A program made the position numbers and the translations under genes. Shown in pieces: positions 45,610 through 55,240 of a DNA stretch of 64,000 bases (its first letter is position 1; each line of letters opens with the position of its first letter). The notes under the pieces were generated by a model. That model made no database searches and was not told where the DNA came from. It worked only from the letters and a program-made list of their open reading frames with translations. Source of the DNA: Saprospiraceae bacterium (GTDB lineage Bacteria > Bacteroidota > Bacteroidia > Chitinophagales > Saprospiraceae); NCBI GenBank assembly GCA_020627705.1, contig JAHDGJ010000005.1:28641-92640 (forward strand). Reading direction: 5' to 3'.

Positions 45610-45846
45610 TCAAATACTAGGTTTATTATCAAATAAGGAACGCTTACTTTCCATCCAAGCCTCCATTTCCTCAGGATTATGCATCAATTCCATCATCTTG
45701 TTCATAGCTTGTATATGTGGAACGTCACCTTTAGCAAACATTTCTTTGCCATGTGCTTGACTGAGTTTAGCTATCTCTTCAAATGTGGCTGCTATAAATT
45801 CTTCTTTACATGCACCTCCCAATTCTTCACAAGTCATTTTTTTCAT
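45610..45846 (-). CDS. DUF1059-type small protein
   Basis: 78 aa. The N-terminus MKKMTCEELGGACKEEFIAATFEEIAKLSQAHG follows the DUF1059 pattern (M-K-x-x-T-C-x-x-x-G-x-x-C, then an acidic helix and His). Six nt before the 3' end of the convergent operon and 6 nt after the GH2 start codon side. Function unknown; the two Cys and the His could bind metal. Confidence 0.72.
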   Translation of the reverse strand: MKKMTCEELGGACKEEFIAATFEEIAKLSQAHGKEMFAKGDVPHIQAMNKMMELMHNPEEMEAWMESKRSLFDNKPSI

Positions 45847-45852
45847 CCTTTC

Positions 45853-47676
45853 TTATTTTGATTCGTAATAGTTCTTCAATGTATAAAAAGCTTTTTTTCG
45901 TTCGCCTTTTTCAGAGATCAACCCTTTTCGGTTGTAGGTATCCTGAATTTCGGCCAACACTCTTCTTGGCGACTTAAAATCAACAAGGATCCAAGGTGAG
46001 ATCCCTCTCAATTGATCGATTTTATCCAACATCATTAAGGTTTCATCATAGAGATATTCTTGATATTCTTCCGTCCAACGGTTGTCCTTTGCACCATGAA
46101 GACCATGCTTGGCTCCAGCGCCAAACTCAGAAATTATCACCGGTTTGTTTTGAGAAATGTCCCATTTAATTTTCTTACATTTTTCTACTCCCCCATCGTA
46201 CCATCCAATGTATTGATTAAAACTCAGCACATCGACATACGATGCGAAATCATCCTCAATTGTTCTGGTATTTGTCTGGCCTTCAACATTTTTTTGTTCT
46301 AATGCCGCACTGATCAATCGAGTAGGATCTTTAGCTCGGGTAAAGGAAGCAAGCCGTTGAAGAAACGAATTCCGTGCTTCGCTTCGTGGAGTCTCATTGG
46401 CCATGGACCATATAACTACACAAGCTCGATTTTTGTCACGGTCGATGATCTCAGAAATCTGGTTTTGGGCATTGAGAAAAGTTCCTTTGTTTTCCCAGTC
46501 TATCGTCCAATAAACAGGGATTTCTTCCCAAACCAACATGCCCATTTCGTCCGCCATTCGAATCATATATTCGTTATGTGGATAGTGCGCAAGTCTTACA
46601 TAGTTACAACCCAAGTCCTTTGCCCAGGTTAATAATTTTAAAGCATCTTCTTTGGTATTGGCTCTTCCCCCACGAATGGGGCTTTCTTCATGAATAGAAA
46701 TGCCTTTTAAAAAAATACTTTTGCCGTTTAGTAAAATATCCGAGCCCTCAGTTCCTATAGTTCTAAAACCGACACGATCTCTAACATCATCTCGCTTTGT
46801 AGAGATTTGTATTTCATATAGTTTGGGATTGACGGTTGACCAATATTGAATTTTGTTGTTCTTCGCTTCAAATGTACATCGACCTTCATTGTCCGAAATC
46901 AAGGTAGTATACACACCTAATTCTGGAATCTTTACGACAACCACTTGATTGGACGTATTGTCACCCTTCAATACAATCTCTCCCTGAATAGAATTCCTAC
47001 TTTTATCTGAAAGTCCAATACGATAATCCGAGATAAACGTTTCACTGGTTTCTACCAACTTGATGTCTCTGGTCAATCCTCCATAATTCCACCAATCGGT
47101 ATTTAATGTAGGCACACCTTCCTTAACTCTCTTGTTGTCCACTTTTATGACAAAGAAATTTTCTTTGTCCTTGAGAAGATGTGTGATTTCAAATTGAAAT
47201 GGAGTAAATCCACCAATATGCTGCCCAAGCTTTTTGCCATTGAGATATACATCTGTTTTATAATTTGCTCCTCCAAAATAAACGAAGACTCTGTTGGATG
47301 CATCTGCTTTTTTGTAATCAAAGGACTTCTTATACCACACGGTGCCTTCGTAATATAGCAATTCTTGTTTTTGAGAATTCCAATCCCCAGGAACCCATAG
47401 ACTATCCATTTTATCAAAATCATACTCTACCAAATCCAATTTTCCTTTGCGCTTTGCATTGTTGAAAAATGCACCATTTCCAGGATTGCTCTGATTTTCA
47501 AAAGGCTCGTATCTGTAATTATAAAATCCATTTTCGTAAGGATCGACGATGTATTGCCAATATCCGTTGAGTGACGTAGACTCCCGATTGAATGTATTGG
47601 TAATAAAATTATCTTGGCCATAGATCCAATGACATAAAACGGTCAATATCGCAACAAAAAAATACTTCAAGTTCAT
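45853..47676 (-). CDS. glycoside hydrolase family 2 (beta-glucuronidase/galactosidase-like)
   Basis: 607 aa with a signal peptide ending at WIYGQ. Sugar-binding jelly roll (LNGYWQYIVDPYENG ... WVPGDWNSQ ... VWYKKSF), Ig-like middle domain, and a TIM barrel with acid/base E428 (VVIWSMANETP) and nucleophile E517 (PVIISEFGAGA). IHEESPIRGGRANTKEDA and LRLAHYPHNE-type VRLAHYPHNEYM are typical of the beta-glucuronidase group. No T9SS tail, so likely periplasmic. Confidence 0.9.
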   Translation of the reverse strand: MNLKYFFVAILTVLCHWIYGQDNFITNTFNRESTSLNGYWQYIVDPYENGFYNYRYEPFENQSNPGNGAFFNNAKRKGKLDLVEYDFDKMDSLWVPGDWNSQKQELLYYEGTVWYKKSFDYKKADASNRVFVYFGGANYKTDVYLNGKKLGQHIGGFTPFQFEITHLLKDKENFFVIKVDNKRVKEGVPTLNTDWWNYGGLTRDIKLVETSETFISDYRIGLSDKSRNSIQGEIVLKGDNTSNQVVVVKIPELGVYTTLISDNEGRCTFEAKNNKIQYWSTVNPKLYEIQISTKRDDVRDRVGFRTIGTEGSDILLNGKSIFLKGISIHEESPIRGGRANTKEDALKLLTWAKDLGCNYVRLAHYPHNEYMIRMADEMGMLVWEEIPVYWTIDWENKGTFLNAQNQISEIIDRDKNRACVVIWSMANETPRSEARNSFLQRLASFTRAKDPTRLISAALEQKNVEGQTNTRTIEDDFASYVDVLSFNQYIGWYDGGVEKCKKIKWDISQNKPVIISEFGAGAKHGLHGAKDNRWTEEYQEYLYDETLMMLDKIDQLRGISPWILVDFKSPRRVLAEIQDTYNRKGLISEKGERKKAFYTLKNYYESK

Positions 47677-47684
47677 AATACTAT

Positions 47685-48206
47685 TTAATAATCCTTCCTC
47701 AAAAACGAAAAATGATGGTCATTATGAATAATGGTCCACATGAAAAACTCCCTAAATGTACATTTGCCGATTGCTGGGTGCGGCAAGATAAATTTGTCCA
47801 ATTGTTTTTCAGAAAATGTATTCAACATCTCAATATGCTGTTTGCCTATGTTTTCAAATTTTTGGACACGCAAACTTTTGTTCTCGGGTCCATATGATTT
47901 TGGTGCAGCGGGCTGTTTGAAATCTTTTGGAATATTGGCTATGGCTGTTTTATATTTTGCATTTAGTGCATCCCAACTCCGACTTTCTCTGTTGGCTACA
48001 CCAAACTTCCAACGAAGGATTAGCTTAGGAAAAGACATTCCCTTATTAATAGCCTTGGTGCTTTTGTAAATATGATCAAGCTGTTGAGAAGTATTCCATT
48101 TGCCCGGCGGGCCCTGATCAAATTTGAGATCATCCTGATTTTTAAGCCAAGAAGTAATTTCTGAAAAACTGTTTTCAAGGCCTTTTTTAATTTCTGATTT
48201 ATTCAT
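47685..48206 (-). CDS. DinB-family protein
   Basis: 173 aa four-helix-bundle protein. Metal His residues: TSQQLDHIYKST near residue 45 and the C-terminal TIIHNDHHFSFLRK. GKWNTSQQLDHI is the family signature. Members are often thiol- (bacillithiol-like) dependent enzymes; the function here is unknown. 8 nt upstream of the GH2 gene, possibly co-transcribed with it. Confidence 0.83.
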   Translation of the reverse strand: MNKSEIKKGLENSFSEITSWLKNQDDLKFDQGPPGKWNTSQQLDHIYKSTKAINKGMSFPKLILRWKFGVANRESRSWDALNAKYKTAIANIPKDFKQPAAPKSYGPENKSLRVQKFENIGKQHIEMLNTFSEKQLDKFILPHPAIGKCTFREFFMWTIIHNDHHFSFLRKDY

Positions 48207-48218
48207 TTAATTTGATGG

Positions 48219-49364
48219 ATGCTTAGTATCCCTTCAAAATTAAACTTATCTGGAGAATCAATATTTTCTACCATTGCAAAGTTGTCCAACCAACATAATG
48301 CGATTAATCTAGGCCAAGGTTTTCCGGACTTTGCGATTGATCCTACCCTTAAAAAGCTTGTGCAAGAGGCGGCACATGGCGGAAATCATCAATATGCCCC
48401 TATGCAAGGCAAACTGGTTTTAAGACAAGCCATTGCTAAAAAATTTGAAAAAACCTTCGGATTGAATTTGGACCCTGAGGAAGAAATTACCATTACCGCT
48501 GGAGCTACTCAAGCCCTCTTTTGCAGCATTCAAGCCTTGGTTCAAAAAGACGATGAAGTGATCGTCATCGAACCAGGGTATGATTCGTATATCCCGTCAA
48601 TCCTTCTTGCTGGGGGAATTCCCATAAGCTGTCCCATGACTAAAACATTTAAAATAGATTGGGACCTCATTAGCCAATGCATCTCATCAAAGACCTCACT
48701 GATCATAATAAATAGCCCACATAATCCGACAGGTCAAATTCTTGAAGCAAAAGACATCCAGCTTTTAAGGGAGTTGACACGTAATACCAACATAAAGATT
48801 TTAAGCGATGAAGTGTACCAACATTTAATCTATGATAAAAAACAACATTTAAGTTTATTCGCAGATGAAGAATTACGCACTAGGACAATTTGCACCTATT
48901 CATTTGGCAAAACATTTCATACGACAGGATGGAAATTGGGTTATGCCTTGGCTTTGCCTCCTTTAACCAAAGCCCTTCGATCAGTGCATCAATGGAATGT
49001 ATTTTCCGTAAATAGTTTTATTCAAATCGCGTTGGCGGAATATTTAAATAATCCATCGCACTATTTAAATCTGCCACAGTTTTACCAGAAAAAAAGAGAC
49101 CTGTTTGCAGAAGGGATGAAACAAAGTAGATTTAAAGCGATAAAATGCCATGGCACATATTTTCAACTCTATGATTATTCTGCGCTGAGTGATGAACCAG
49201 ATATTCTTTTTGCCGAAAGGCTGATAAAAGAACATAAGGTAGCCTCTATTCCCATCTCTCCTTTTTATTCTAAAGATCCGAATCAAAAAATCTTGAGATT
49301 TTGCTTTGCCAAAAAGGAAACAACCCTTCAAAAAGCACTAAAAGTGCTTCAATCAATACACTAA
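48219..49364 (+). CDS. class I/II PLP aminotransferase (methionine/kynurenine aminotransferase group)
   Basis: 381 aa. NLGQGFPDF and the N-terminal helix of the KAT/YbdL group, ITAGATQALFCSIQA, EPGYDSYIPS, INSPHNPTGQ, SDEVYQHLIYD and the PLP-lysine K231 in YSFGKTFHTTGWKLGYALA. YbdL-like enzymes prefer Met, His and Phe; related KATs use kynurenine. With kynA and kmo about 10 kb away, kynurenine is a possible substrate, but sequence alone does not decide. Confidence 0.9.
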   Translation: MLSIPSKLNLSGESIFSTIAKLSNQHNAINLGQGFPDFAIDPTLKKLVQEAAHGGNHQYAPMQGKLVLRQAIAKKFEKTFGLNLDPEEEITITAGATQALFCSIQALVQKDDEVIVIEPGYDSYIPSILLAGGIPISCPMTKTFKIDWDLISQCISSKTSLIIINSPHNPTGQILEAKDIQLLRELTRNTNIKILSDEVYQHLIYDKKQHLSLFADEELRTRTICTYSFGKTFHTTGWKLGYALALPPLTKALRSVHQWNVFSVNSFIQIALAEYLNNPSHYLNLPQFYQKKRDLFAEGMKQSRFKAIKCHGTYFQLYDYSALSDEPDILFAERLIKEHKVASIPISPFYSKDPNQKILRFCFAKKETTLQKALKVLQSIH

Positions 49365-49472
49365 GTCTCGATGAATACAATTGTAATAATTGTGTCAATT
49401 TTATTCACTATTTCGATTCTATACCCCTATTTTCAAGACTTACACCAATTACTTAACAAGCCATATTATACT

Positions 49473-51497
49473 ATGAAAAGACTTATACCCATTCTATTTT
49501 TAGCCCTATTTGCTGTCTCGATGCAAGCACAAGATTCATTTTCTGATGATTTTGAATCATACGCCGCAGGTGATTACCCAAGTGCAACAAATTCTCAATG
49601 GACCACTTGGAGTGGAACAGAAGGCGGAGGAGAAGACATGCAAGTATCCACTGATTTTGCAGCGAGTGGCAACAATTCTGTAGTTTTTGAAGGAGAAGCA
49701 GGAGGTGGTCCACAAGATGTAGTTCTTGATTTTGGAGGCGTTCGAACTTCGGGTCTATTTACATTTACCTCTAAGTTTTATTGCCCAAGTGGTAAAGGGG
49801 CTTACTTCAATTTTCAAGGTGCTGCAACGATTGGAAGTGCATGGGCAATGAATTGCTTTATGAATCCTGACGGTTCTTTTACTGTGGATGACGGAAATAC
49901 GTTTTGGGTTTCTAGTACTTATCCTCAAGACGAGTGGTTTGAAGTGAGCATAGAAGCCAATCTAACCCATAATTTTTGGAGGGTATATTTAAACGGTGAT
50001 TGCATTGGTAGCTTTACCAATGAAGGTACGAATGCCGTGGCTTCCTTAGATCTTTTTCCCATCGATGGCAACTTTGATTTTTATGTAGATGATGTTTCTT
50101 ACGAATATAATCCAACCGCCCCTACCCCGGATCCGATTAATGATGACGCATTGTTAATTTTAGAAAACAATGGCACGGTGGGTTTTGCTGGCTCTAACAG
50201 ACAGATTACAGGATTCATTGCAAACGACGGTGTAAATACTATTACTTCTGTAGACATTGATTATTCTATCGGAGGAGCAAACTACAGCCAAAATTTGACA
50301 TTAAATCTAGAGCCGGATCAGGCAACCCCATTTACCTTAGACAACATGGTAACGCTAGAAAACACTCCAGTAGATGTAGTCGCAACAGTAGCTGGTGTTA
50401 ATGGTGTTGCTGGTGATGATAATGCTTGCAACGACAAAGGTTCCTTAAGGTTTTCTGGTTTTACACCTCATCCAGACAGAAAAACTTTTGCGGAAGAAGC
50501 AACGGGTGCATGGTGTCCGTGGTGCCCAAGAGGAGATGTGTTTATGAATTTAATGGACAATAGATATCCAGATCATTTTGTTGGCGTTGCCGTGCACAAT
50601 GAAACCCAAGGTCCAGATGGCATGGCCCTAGAGTCTTGGGACACTGGGGTAAGAAACTTCAATGGATTCGACGGTTGGCCAAGTGTTATTTTAGAAAGAG
50701 ATGTAGTAATTGATCCAAGCGCTATTGAAAATAATATTGCCGTATACCTTCAAGAAGCACCTGACGCTACTATCCTTCACCAAGCAACTTGGGACGAAGC
50801 AACAAGAGAATTGGATGTAACAGTATATACCACTTTTGCTGTGCAAGCAGTTGGTGATTACAGACTTGTGGTAGGAATCACAGAAGATGGAGTTACGGGG
50901 ACTGGTAACGGTTTTGCACAAGCTAATGCTTATGCTGGTGGTGACTTTGGTACAATGGGCGGTTTCGAAAGTTTGCCTGACCCAGTACCCGCTGAAGATA
51001 TGGTATACAACCATGTAGCTAGAGAACTTCTCTCACCCTTTGGCGGAGTAGCGAATGCATACAGTACCTCAGTGATTGTACAACCAGGAACTTATGAGCA
51101 TAATTTTACTTACACTGTTCCTGCTGACTATAATGTTGATAATATGCACATTGTTAGTGCAGTGCTTCAATCTGGAGGCGTCGTGGACAATGCACAATCT
51201 ACAACAGTAAATCAAACGGTTGATACTGAAGACATAGCTTTAGAAAACAAAGTATCTATATCTCCTAATCCAGCTGCTGATGTTGCAAACATTAGGATCG
51301 AACTGGACGAATCGGTCCAATTACAAATCGTTGTTACTGATGCTTTAGGAAGAGTTATTCAAAATAGAAATTATGGTCAAATGAATGGAGATCTGGTTTA
51401 TCCTCTGATCACTTCCGATTTGACTAACGGAATATATTACATTAGAGTTAATGCAAACGATTCTTTTGCAGTAAAGAAATTAATCGTGAGTAAATAA
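49473..51497 (+). CDS. T9SS-exported Omp28-like thioredoxin-fold protein
   Basis: About 674 aa from the ATG at 49473, which opens with a standard signal peptide (RLIPILFLALFAVSMQAQ); the frame extends upstream to 49371 without support. A concanavalin-type beta sandwich (DDFESYAAGDYP ... FDFYVDDVSYEY) comes first. Then an Omp28/thioredoxin-like region with a CPWC active site (EEATGAWCPWCPRG ... GVAVHNE ... FDGWPSVILER) and a T9SS sorting domain (ISPNPAADVANI ... GIYYIRV ... KKLIVSK). The CxxC suggests surface redox activity. Followed by a strong terminator. Confidence 0.85.
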   Translation: MKRLIPILFLALFAVSMQAQDSFSDDFESYAAGDYPSATNSQWTTWSGTEGGGEDMQVSTDFAASGNNSVVFEGEAGGGPQDVVLDFGGVRTSGLFTFTSKFYCPSGKGAYFNFQGAATIGSAWAMNCFMNPDGSFTVDDGNTFWVSSTYPQDEWFEVSIEANLTHNFWRVYLNGDCIGSFTNEGTNAVASLDLFPIDGNFDFYVDDVSYEYNPTAPTPDPINDDALLILENNGTVGFAGSNRQITGFIANDGVNTITSVDIDYSIGGANYSQNLTLNLEPDQATPFTLDNMVTLENTPVDVVATVAGVNGVAGDDNACNDKGSLRFSGFTPHPDRKTFAEEATGAWCPWCPRGDVFMNLMDNRYPDHFVGVAVHNETQGPDGMALESWDTGVRNFNGFDGWPSVILERDVVIDPSAIENNIAVYLQEAPDATILHQATWDEATRELDVTVYTTFAVQAVGDYRLVVGITEDGVTGTGNGFAQANAYAGGDFGTMGGFESLPDPVPAEDMVYNHVARELLSPFGGVANAYSTSVIVQPGTYEHNFTYTVPADYNVDNMHIVSAVLQSGGVVDNAQSTTVNQTVDTEDIALENKVSISPNPAADVANIRIELDESVQLQIVVTDALGRVIQNRNYGQMNGDLVYPLITSDLTNGIYYIRVNANDSFAVKKLIVSK

Positions 51498-51519
51498 ACT
51501 TTTTTGAAGGTAATACATC

Positions 51520-51556
51520 AAGCCCTGATTCATTTTCTTTTGAATCGGGGCTTTTT
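51520..51556 (+). terminator. rho-independent terminator
   Basis: 13-bp stem (51520-51532 / 51541-51553) with one wobble, 8-nt loop TTTTCTTT, then a T run. It lies 22 nt after the Omp28-like stop. Confidence 0.92.
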
Positions 51557-51635
51557 AGTTTCCGAAATATTTTTCCTAAATTTTTATTGTTAAGGACATC
51601 CACGATGTATAACTTAACCAAACAATTACAAAAAT

Positions 51636-53699
51636 ATGAGAACACTCCTTATCCTATTTTCACTTTCTTTCGGAAACATGAATATTACAGGGCAAATTCT
51701 TGCAGGGTATGATTATGCAGCAGAAGGTCATAAAATTTGTCTCGTAGAAAGTGAATATCTGGAGAACACGAAACAAATAAAGCTCAAATTCCTTGATGCC
51801 AGCCTCAATAATGCGCATACATTTAAGGTCTACCGTAGACCATTGTATGGCAAATCAATAGATTGGATTGAAGTGAGTCCTGATCTTACCCCAGGCACAC
51901 AAGAGTGGATTGATACAGACGTCGAAGAAGGAGACGTTTTGGAGTATCAAGTCAAACGAAGTATTGGAGATCAAATTGCTATTGGCTACACTTTGGGTGC
52001 TGCCAATTATGATCAGAGTAATTATAAAGGCGAAATGATATTACTTGTTGCCGCTGATATGGCAACCAATTTACCACAAGAAATTTTTCAACTGAAGCAA
52101 AATCTAACCGGAGATGGATGGTTTGTAAACGAACTTATCGTATCTCCTGGAGATGAGTTTTTTAATGATGGGGCAGTAGTCGTTGAAGTGAAATCAAAAA
52201 TTAATGAGATATATACCAATGCCCCTGAAAACGACAAACCTAAAGTTCTTTTTATTCTAGGTCAAGTTCCACTGCCTAGAAGTGGTCAAGGCTTGCAAGC
52301 TCCTGATGGTCATATTGAAGCATCCGGCGCTAGAGGCTCCGATACCTATTACGCTGATCTTGATGGGATTTTTACAGATACCGCTACTTATTCGATTCCG
52401 GAACAAAGCAATGAAATTACACGAAACTTCCCAGGCGATTATCGATTTGATCAAGACAAAATACCTTCAGATCTAGAATTAGCTTTCGGAAGAGTAAGTT
52501 TTAAACGTGCCTTTTCCAACAACTTTAATGATGAAGTCTCAAAAACACGATTGTATTTAGAAAAGCTTCATAATCATAGGCATGTAGTAGATTCTGAAAA
52601 AATTCCTAATCAAGTTGCCTTTTACGAAAGTGGTTACAGCAACTCGACCGATGCGTCGTATAGATGTTTGCCAGCCATGGTAGGCGCTGATAATATAGTT
52701 GCAAGTGGCGTGCAAACAGAGGCAGGACATAATCAATGGGTAAACACCAATGGTCCATTTTTATGGTACATGCAAAATAGATTTGTACCTCAGCCCGATG
52801 AATGGGATCAATTAGGCATGGATGCACTAGTTTTTAGCAGCGATCAAAGCAACTGGGGCTATGGAGACATCCCTACCCCTGGCAATACCACAGGTTGGGC
52901 TACCAACATGATAAGAAAGACTTTGGGTTACTCAGGCAAAACCTTAATTACCCTATGGACGACCTCTGGCATCAATGTGTTTCATCAAGTGGGATGTGGA
53001 GAACCCCTTGGCTTGGTTTGCAAAGAAGTCATGGATCATGACTTAGATAATCAAAGGTTAGAAAAAGTAGAAGCTCCGTGGGATGACACCAATTGGTGGA
53101 ACCGTACGCATTTTAATTTTTTTGGAGACCCCACCCTTCGGCTATTTCAGTGTAGACCCCCAAGTAATCTAACCGCAAATACAGATAGTGGTGCGTTTCA
53201 ACTTGTTTGGGATCCGTCAACAGATGATCAATTGCTAGGCTATCATGTGTATAAAAGCTCGGATCAGTTTGGAAAATTTACCAAACTAACGGATCAAATA
53301 CTTATTGACAATAACTTCGTGGACGAAGAGTACAATGTAGGTGATTGGTATATGGTCAGAGCCGTGTCAAGAATAACGTCAGGATCAGGAGCATTTATAC
53401 ATCCAAGTCAAGGCGTCTTTATAGAAGGCACTCTAGAAGTTTCTTCATCTTTGGAAACGGAGTTGGATCTGATTGGTATTTACCCCAATCCAGTGGAAAA
53501 CTTCTTACACTTAAGCCAATTGCAAAATGTACATGCCATAGAAATTTTTGATATCAATCAAAAACTATTGCAAAAGATACATGTAAACGACAATCAAAAT
53601 AAACTAAGAATTAATGTGAGTGCATATCCCTCTGGATCTTACGAACTAAAAATATTCAAGTCAAAGGGAAGTCAATTTCAAAGATTCATAAAGCTCTAA
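51636..53699 (+). CDS. T9SS-exported gingipain-fold (C25-like) protein, active site apparently lost
   Basis: 687 aa. Signal peptide, N-terminal Ig-like part, then C25-type core features: SDTYYADLDGIFTD, PSDLELAFGRVSF, and the closing FNFFGDPTLRLF typical of gingipain-fold peptidases. A fibronectin-III-like domain (PSNLTANTDSGAFQLVWDPSTDD) and a T9SS sorting domain (IYPNPVENFLHLS ... GSYELKIF) follow. The expected catalytic Gly-His and Cys blocks are not seen; the corresponding strand reads LVFSSDQSNWGYGD. It may be a binding or structural derivative. Confidence 0.72.
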   Translation: MRTLLILFSLSFGNMNITGQILAGYDYAAEGHKICLVESEYLENTKQIKLKFLDASLNNAHTFKVYRRPLYGKSIDWIEVSPDLTPGTQEWIDTDVEEGDVLEYQVKRSIGDQIAIGYTLGAANYDQSNYKGEMILLVAADMATNLPQEIFQLKQNLTGDGWFVNELIVSPGDEFFNDGAVVVEVKSKINEIYTNAPENDKPKVLFILGQVPLPRSGQGLQAPDGHIEASGARGSDTYYADLDGIFTDTATYSIPEQSNEITRNFPGDYRFDQDKIPSDLELAFGRVSFKRAFSNNFNDEVSKTRLYLEKLHNHRHVVDSEKIPNQVAFYESGYSNSTDASYRCLPAMVGADNIVASGVQTEAGHNQWVNTNGPFLWYMQNRFVPQPDEWDQLGMDALVFSSDQSNWGYGDIPTPGNTTGWATNMIRKTLGYSGKTLITLWTTSGINVFHQVGCGEPLGLVCKEVMDHDLDNQRLEKVEAPWDDTNWWNRTHFNFFGDPTLRLFQCRPPSNLTANTDSGAFQLVWDPSTDDQLLGYHVYKSSDQFGKFTKLTDQILIDNNFVDEEYNVGDWYMVRAVSRITSGSGAFIHPSQGVFIEGTLEVSSSLETELDLIGIYPNPVENFLHLSQLQNVHAIEIFDINQKLLQKIHVNDNQNKLRINVSAYPSGSYELKIFKSKGSQFQRFIKL

Positions 53700-53707
53700 A
53701 AATTAAA

Positions 53708-53728
53708 AACCCGGCGGAGAGCCGGGTT
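53708..53728. terminator. bidirectional terminator between the C25-like gene and ftsZ
   Basis: Stem AACCCGGC / GCCGGGTT with loop GGAGA. On the minus strand it is followed by TTTTTAATTTTT, so it fits best as the terminator of the division cluster. The plus-strand tail is weaker. Confidence 0.85.
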
Positions 53729-53818
53729 CTTCAATAGTTCAATCTTCAATAAGATTTGGTATTGAGTTGAAAAAAAGACGTTCTTCGTTCAACTCATCTC
53801 AGTTTTATTTTAAAATCA

Positions 53819-55216
53819 TCATATGGACAATCTATCCGGGTTATCCTCAAGATTTATTTCGTCCAGATTTACTTTCCTTCTTTTATACGCTGGGATGTTT
53901 TCCATATCCAAAATGGTATTGGGGTCATCCAAACTCTGCGCAAAAGCTGATCTTCTTGCTTCTCTTTTTGCCCTTTGATCAGAAAATTTCTTTTTGCGCT
54001 CTTGCTCTATCAATTGTTGACGTTCATTATTTGGATCGTACGAAAGATCTATGGCTGTCCCTCGACCACCATAATTATCAATGATATTGGCGATGTCGTC
54101 CGTTTCTTCTTCCGCTTCCAGTTCTCCTACAATTTCTTCGTCTTGCATTAATTCAAAAACAGAGCCTTCCGCAATCACATTGTTTTCTAATTTGGGTTCT
54201 GGAGCATCCAACTCAACGATAATAGGATTGCTTGCAGATTTTTTTGCCTTGTGCGTCAATTGCTTTTCAAAACCTGTGGCAATTAAAGTCACACTCAATT
54301 TGTCACCCAAATCCTCATCGTAACCATTTCCAAAAATCACATTGGTGTCCTCACCTGCAGCTTCCCGTACATAATTTGTGATGGTCGCGATTTCTTTTAC
54401 ACTTAACTTTTGCGTACCCGTATAAATGTTTAACAAAATGTGCTTTGCGCCATTTATGTTATTATCCTCTAGAAGTGGAGAATTGATGGCACCTTCGATT
54501 GCTTTTTGTGCTCGTCCTTCACCAGCAACAATGGCATTACCCATAATTGCCTTACCACTATTACGCATCACTGTATTTACATCTTTGAAATCAACATTGA
54601 CCTTACCTCTCATGGTAATGATTTCGGCAATTCCCTTAGCCGCAGTAGTCAATACTGAGTCCGCTTCTTCAAAAGCCTCCTCCAAGGTCAAATCTTCAAA
54701 CATAGTAAAGAGTCTTTCGTTAGAAATGACCAACAAACTGTCTACATTTTGACGGAGCTGATTTAAGCCTTCATCCGCATGACTAGTACGTACTTTCCCT
54801 TCAAAATCAAAAGGCAAGGTAACAATAGCAACAGTTAAAATATCAAGCTCTCTGGCCGCTTTGGCGATGATAGGTGCAGCTCCTGTTCCGGTTCCTCCAC
54901 CCATTCCAGCTGTGATGAATAGCATTTTGGTATCATCCGCTAAAAATTTTCTTACCTCGTCGATTGACTCAATACATGACTGTTTACCAACCTCTGGTTT
55001 GGCACCTGCCCCCATTCCTTCAGTTAATTCTGGTCCCAATTGGATTTTAATTGGAACTGGATTAGATTCCATGGCCTGGGCATCTGTGTTGCATACCGCA
55101 AAATCAACACCCTTTATTCCTTGCTCATACATGTGAGCAACAGCATTAGAACCACCACCCCCTACACCAAGGACTTTTATAATTGACTTGTCATACTTTG
55201 GAATATCAAATAGCAT
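53819..55216 (-). CDS. ftsZ: cell division GTPase FtsZ
   Basis: Tubulin homologue forming the Z ring. 465 aa, longer than most because of an extended acidic and basic linker. VLGVGGGGSNAV, the tubulin signature GMGGGTGTGAAPIIAK, and TDAQAMESN are intact. A tail motif near the end (NIPAYKRRKV) matches the conserved C-terminal peptide that binds FtsA. Last gene of the cluster, 24 nt after ftsA. Confidence 0.98.
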   Translation of the reverse strand: MLFDIPKYDKSIIKVLGVGGGGSNAVAHMYEQGIKGVDFAVCNTDAQAMESNPVPIKIQLGPELTEGMGAGAKPEVGKQSCIESIDEVRKFLADDTKMLFITAGMGGGTGTGAAPIIAKAARELDILTVAIVTLPFDFEGKVRTSHADEGLNQLRQNVDSLLVISNERLFTMFEDLTLEEAFEEADSVLTTAAKGIAEIITMRGKVNVDFKDVNTVMRNSGKAIMGNAIVAGEGRAQKAIEGAINSPLLEDNNINGAKHILLNIYTGTQKLSVKEIATITNYVREAAGEDTNVIFGNGYDEDLGDKLSVTLIATGFEKQLTHKAKKSASNPIIVELDAPEPKLENNVIAEGSVFELMQDEEIVGELEAEEETDDIANIIDNYGGRGTAIDLSYDPNNERQQLIEQERKKKFSDQRAKREARRSAFAQSLDDPNTILDMENIPAYKRRKVNLDEINLEDNPDRLSI

Positions 55217-55240
55217 AATCTTAAGTTTTCGTGTGATTAA

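Noticed and set aside
45600..45624. AAACCTA / TAGGTTT hairpin as a terminator between convergent genes
   Set aside because: Only a 7-bp stem with an 11-nt loop and no T-run in either direction; it also overlaps the DUF1059 coding end.
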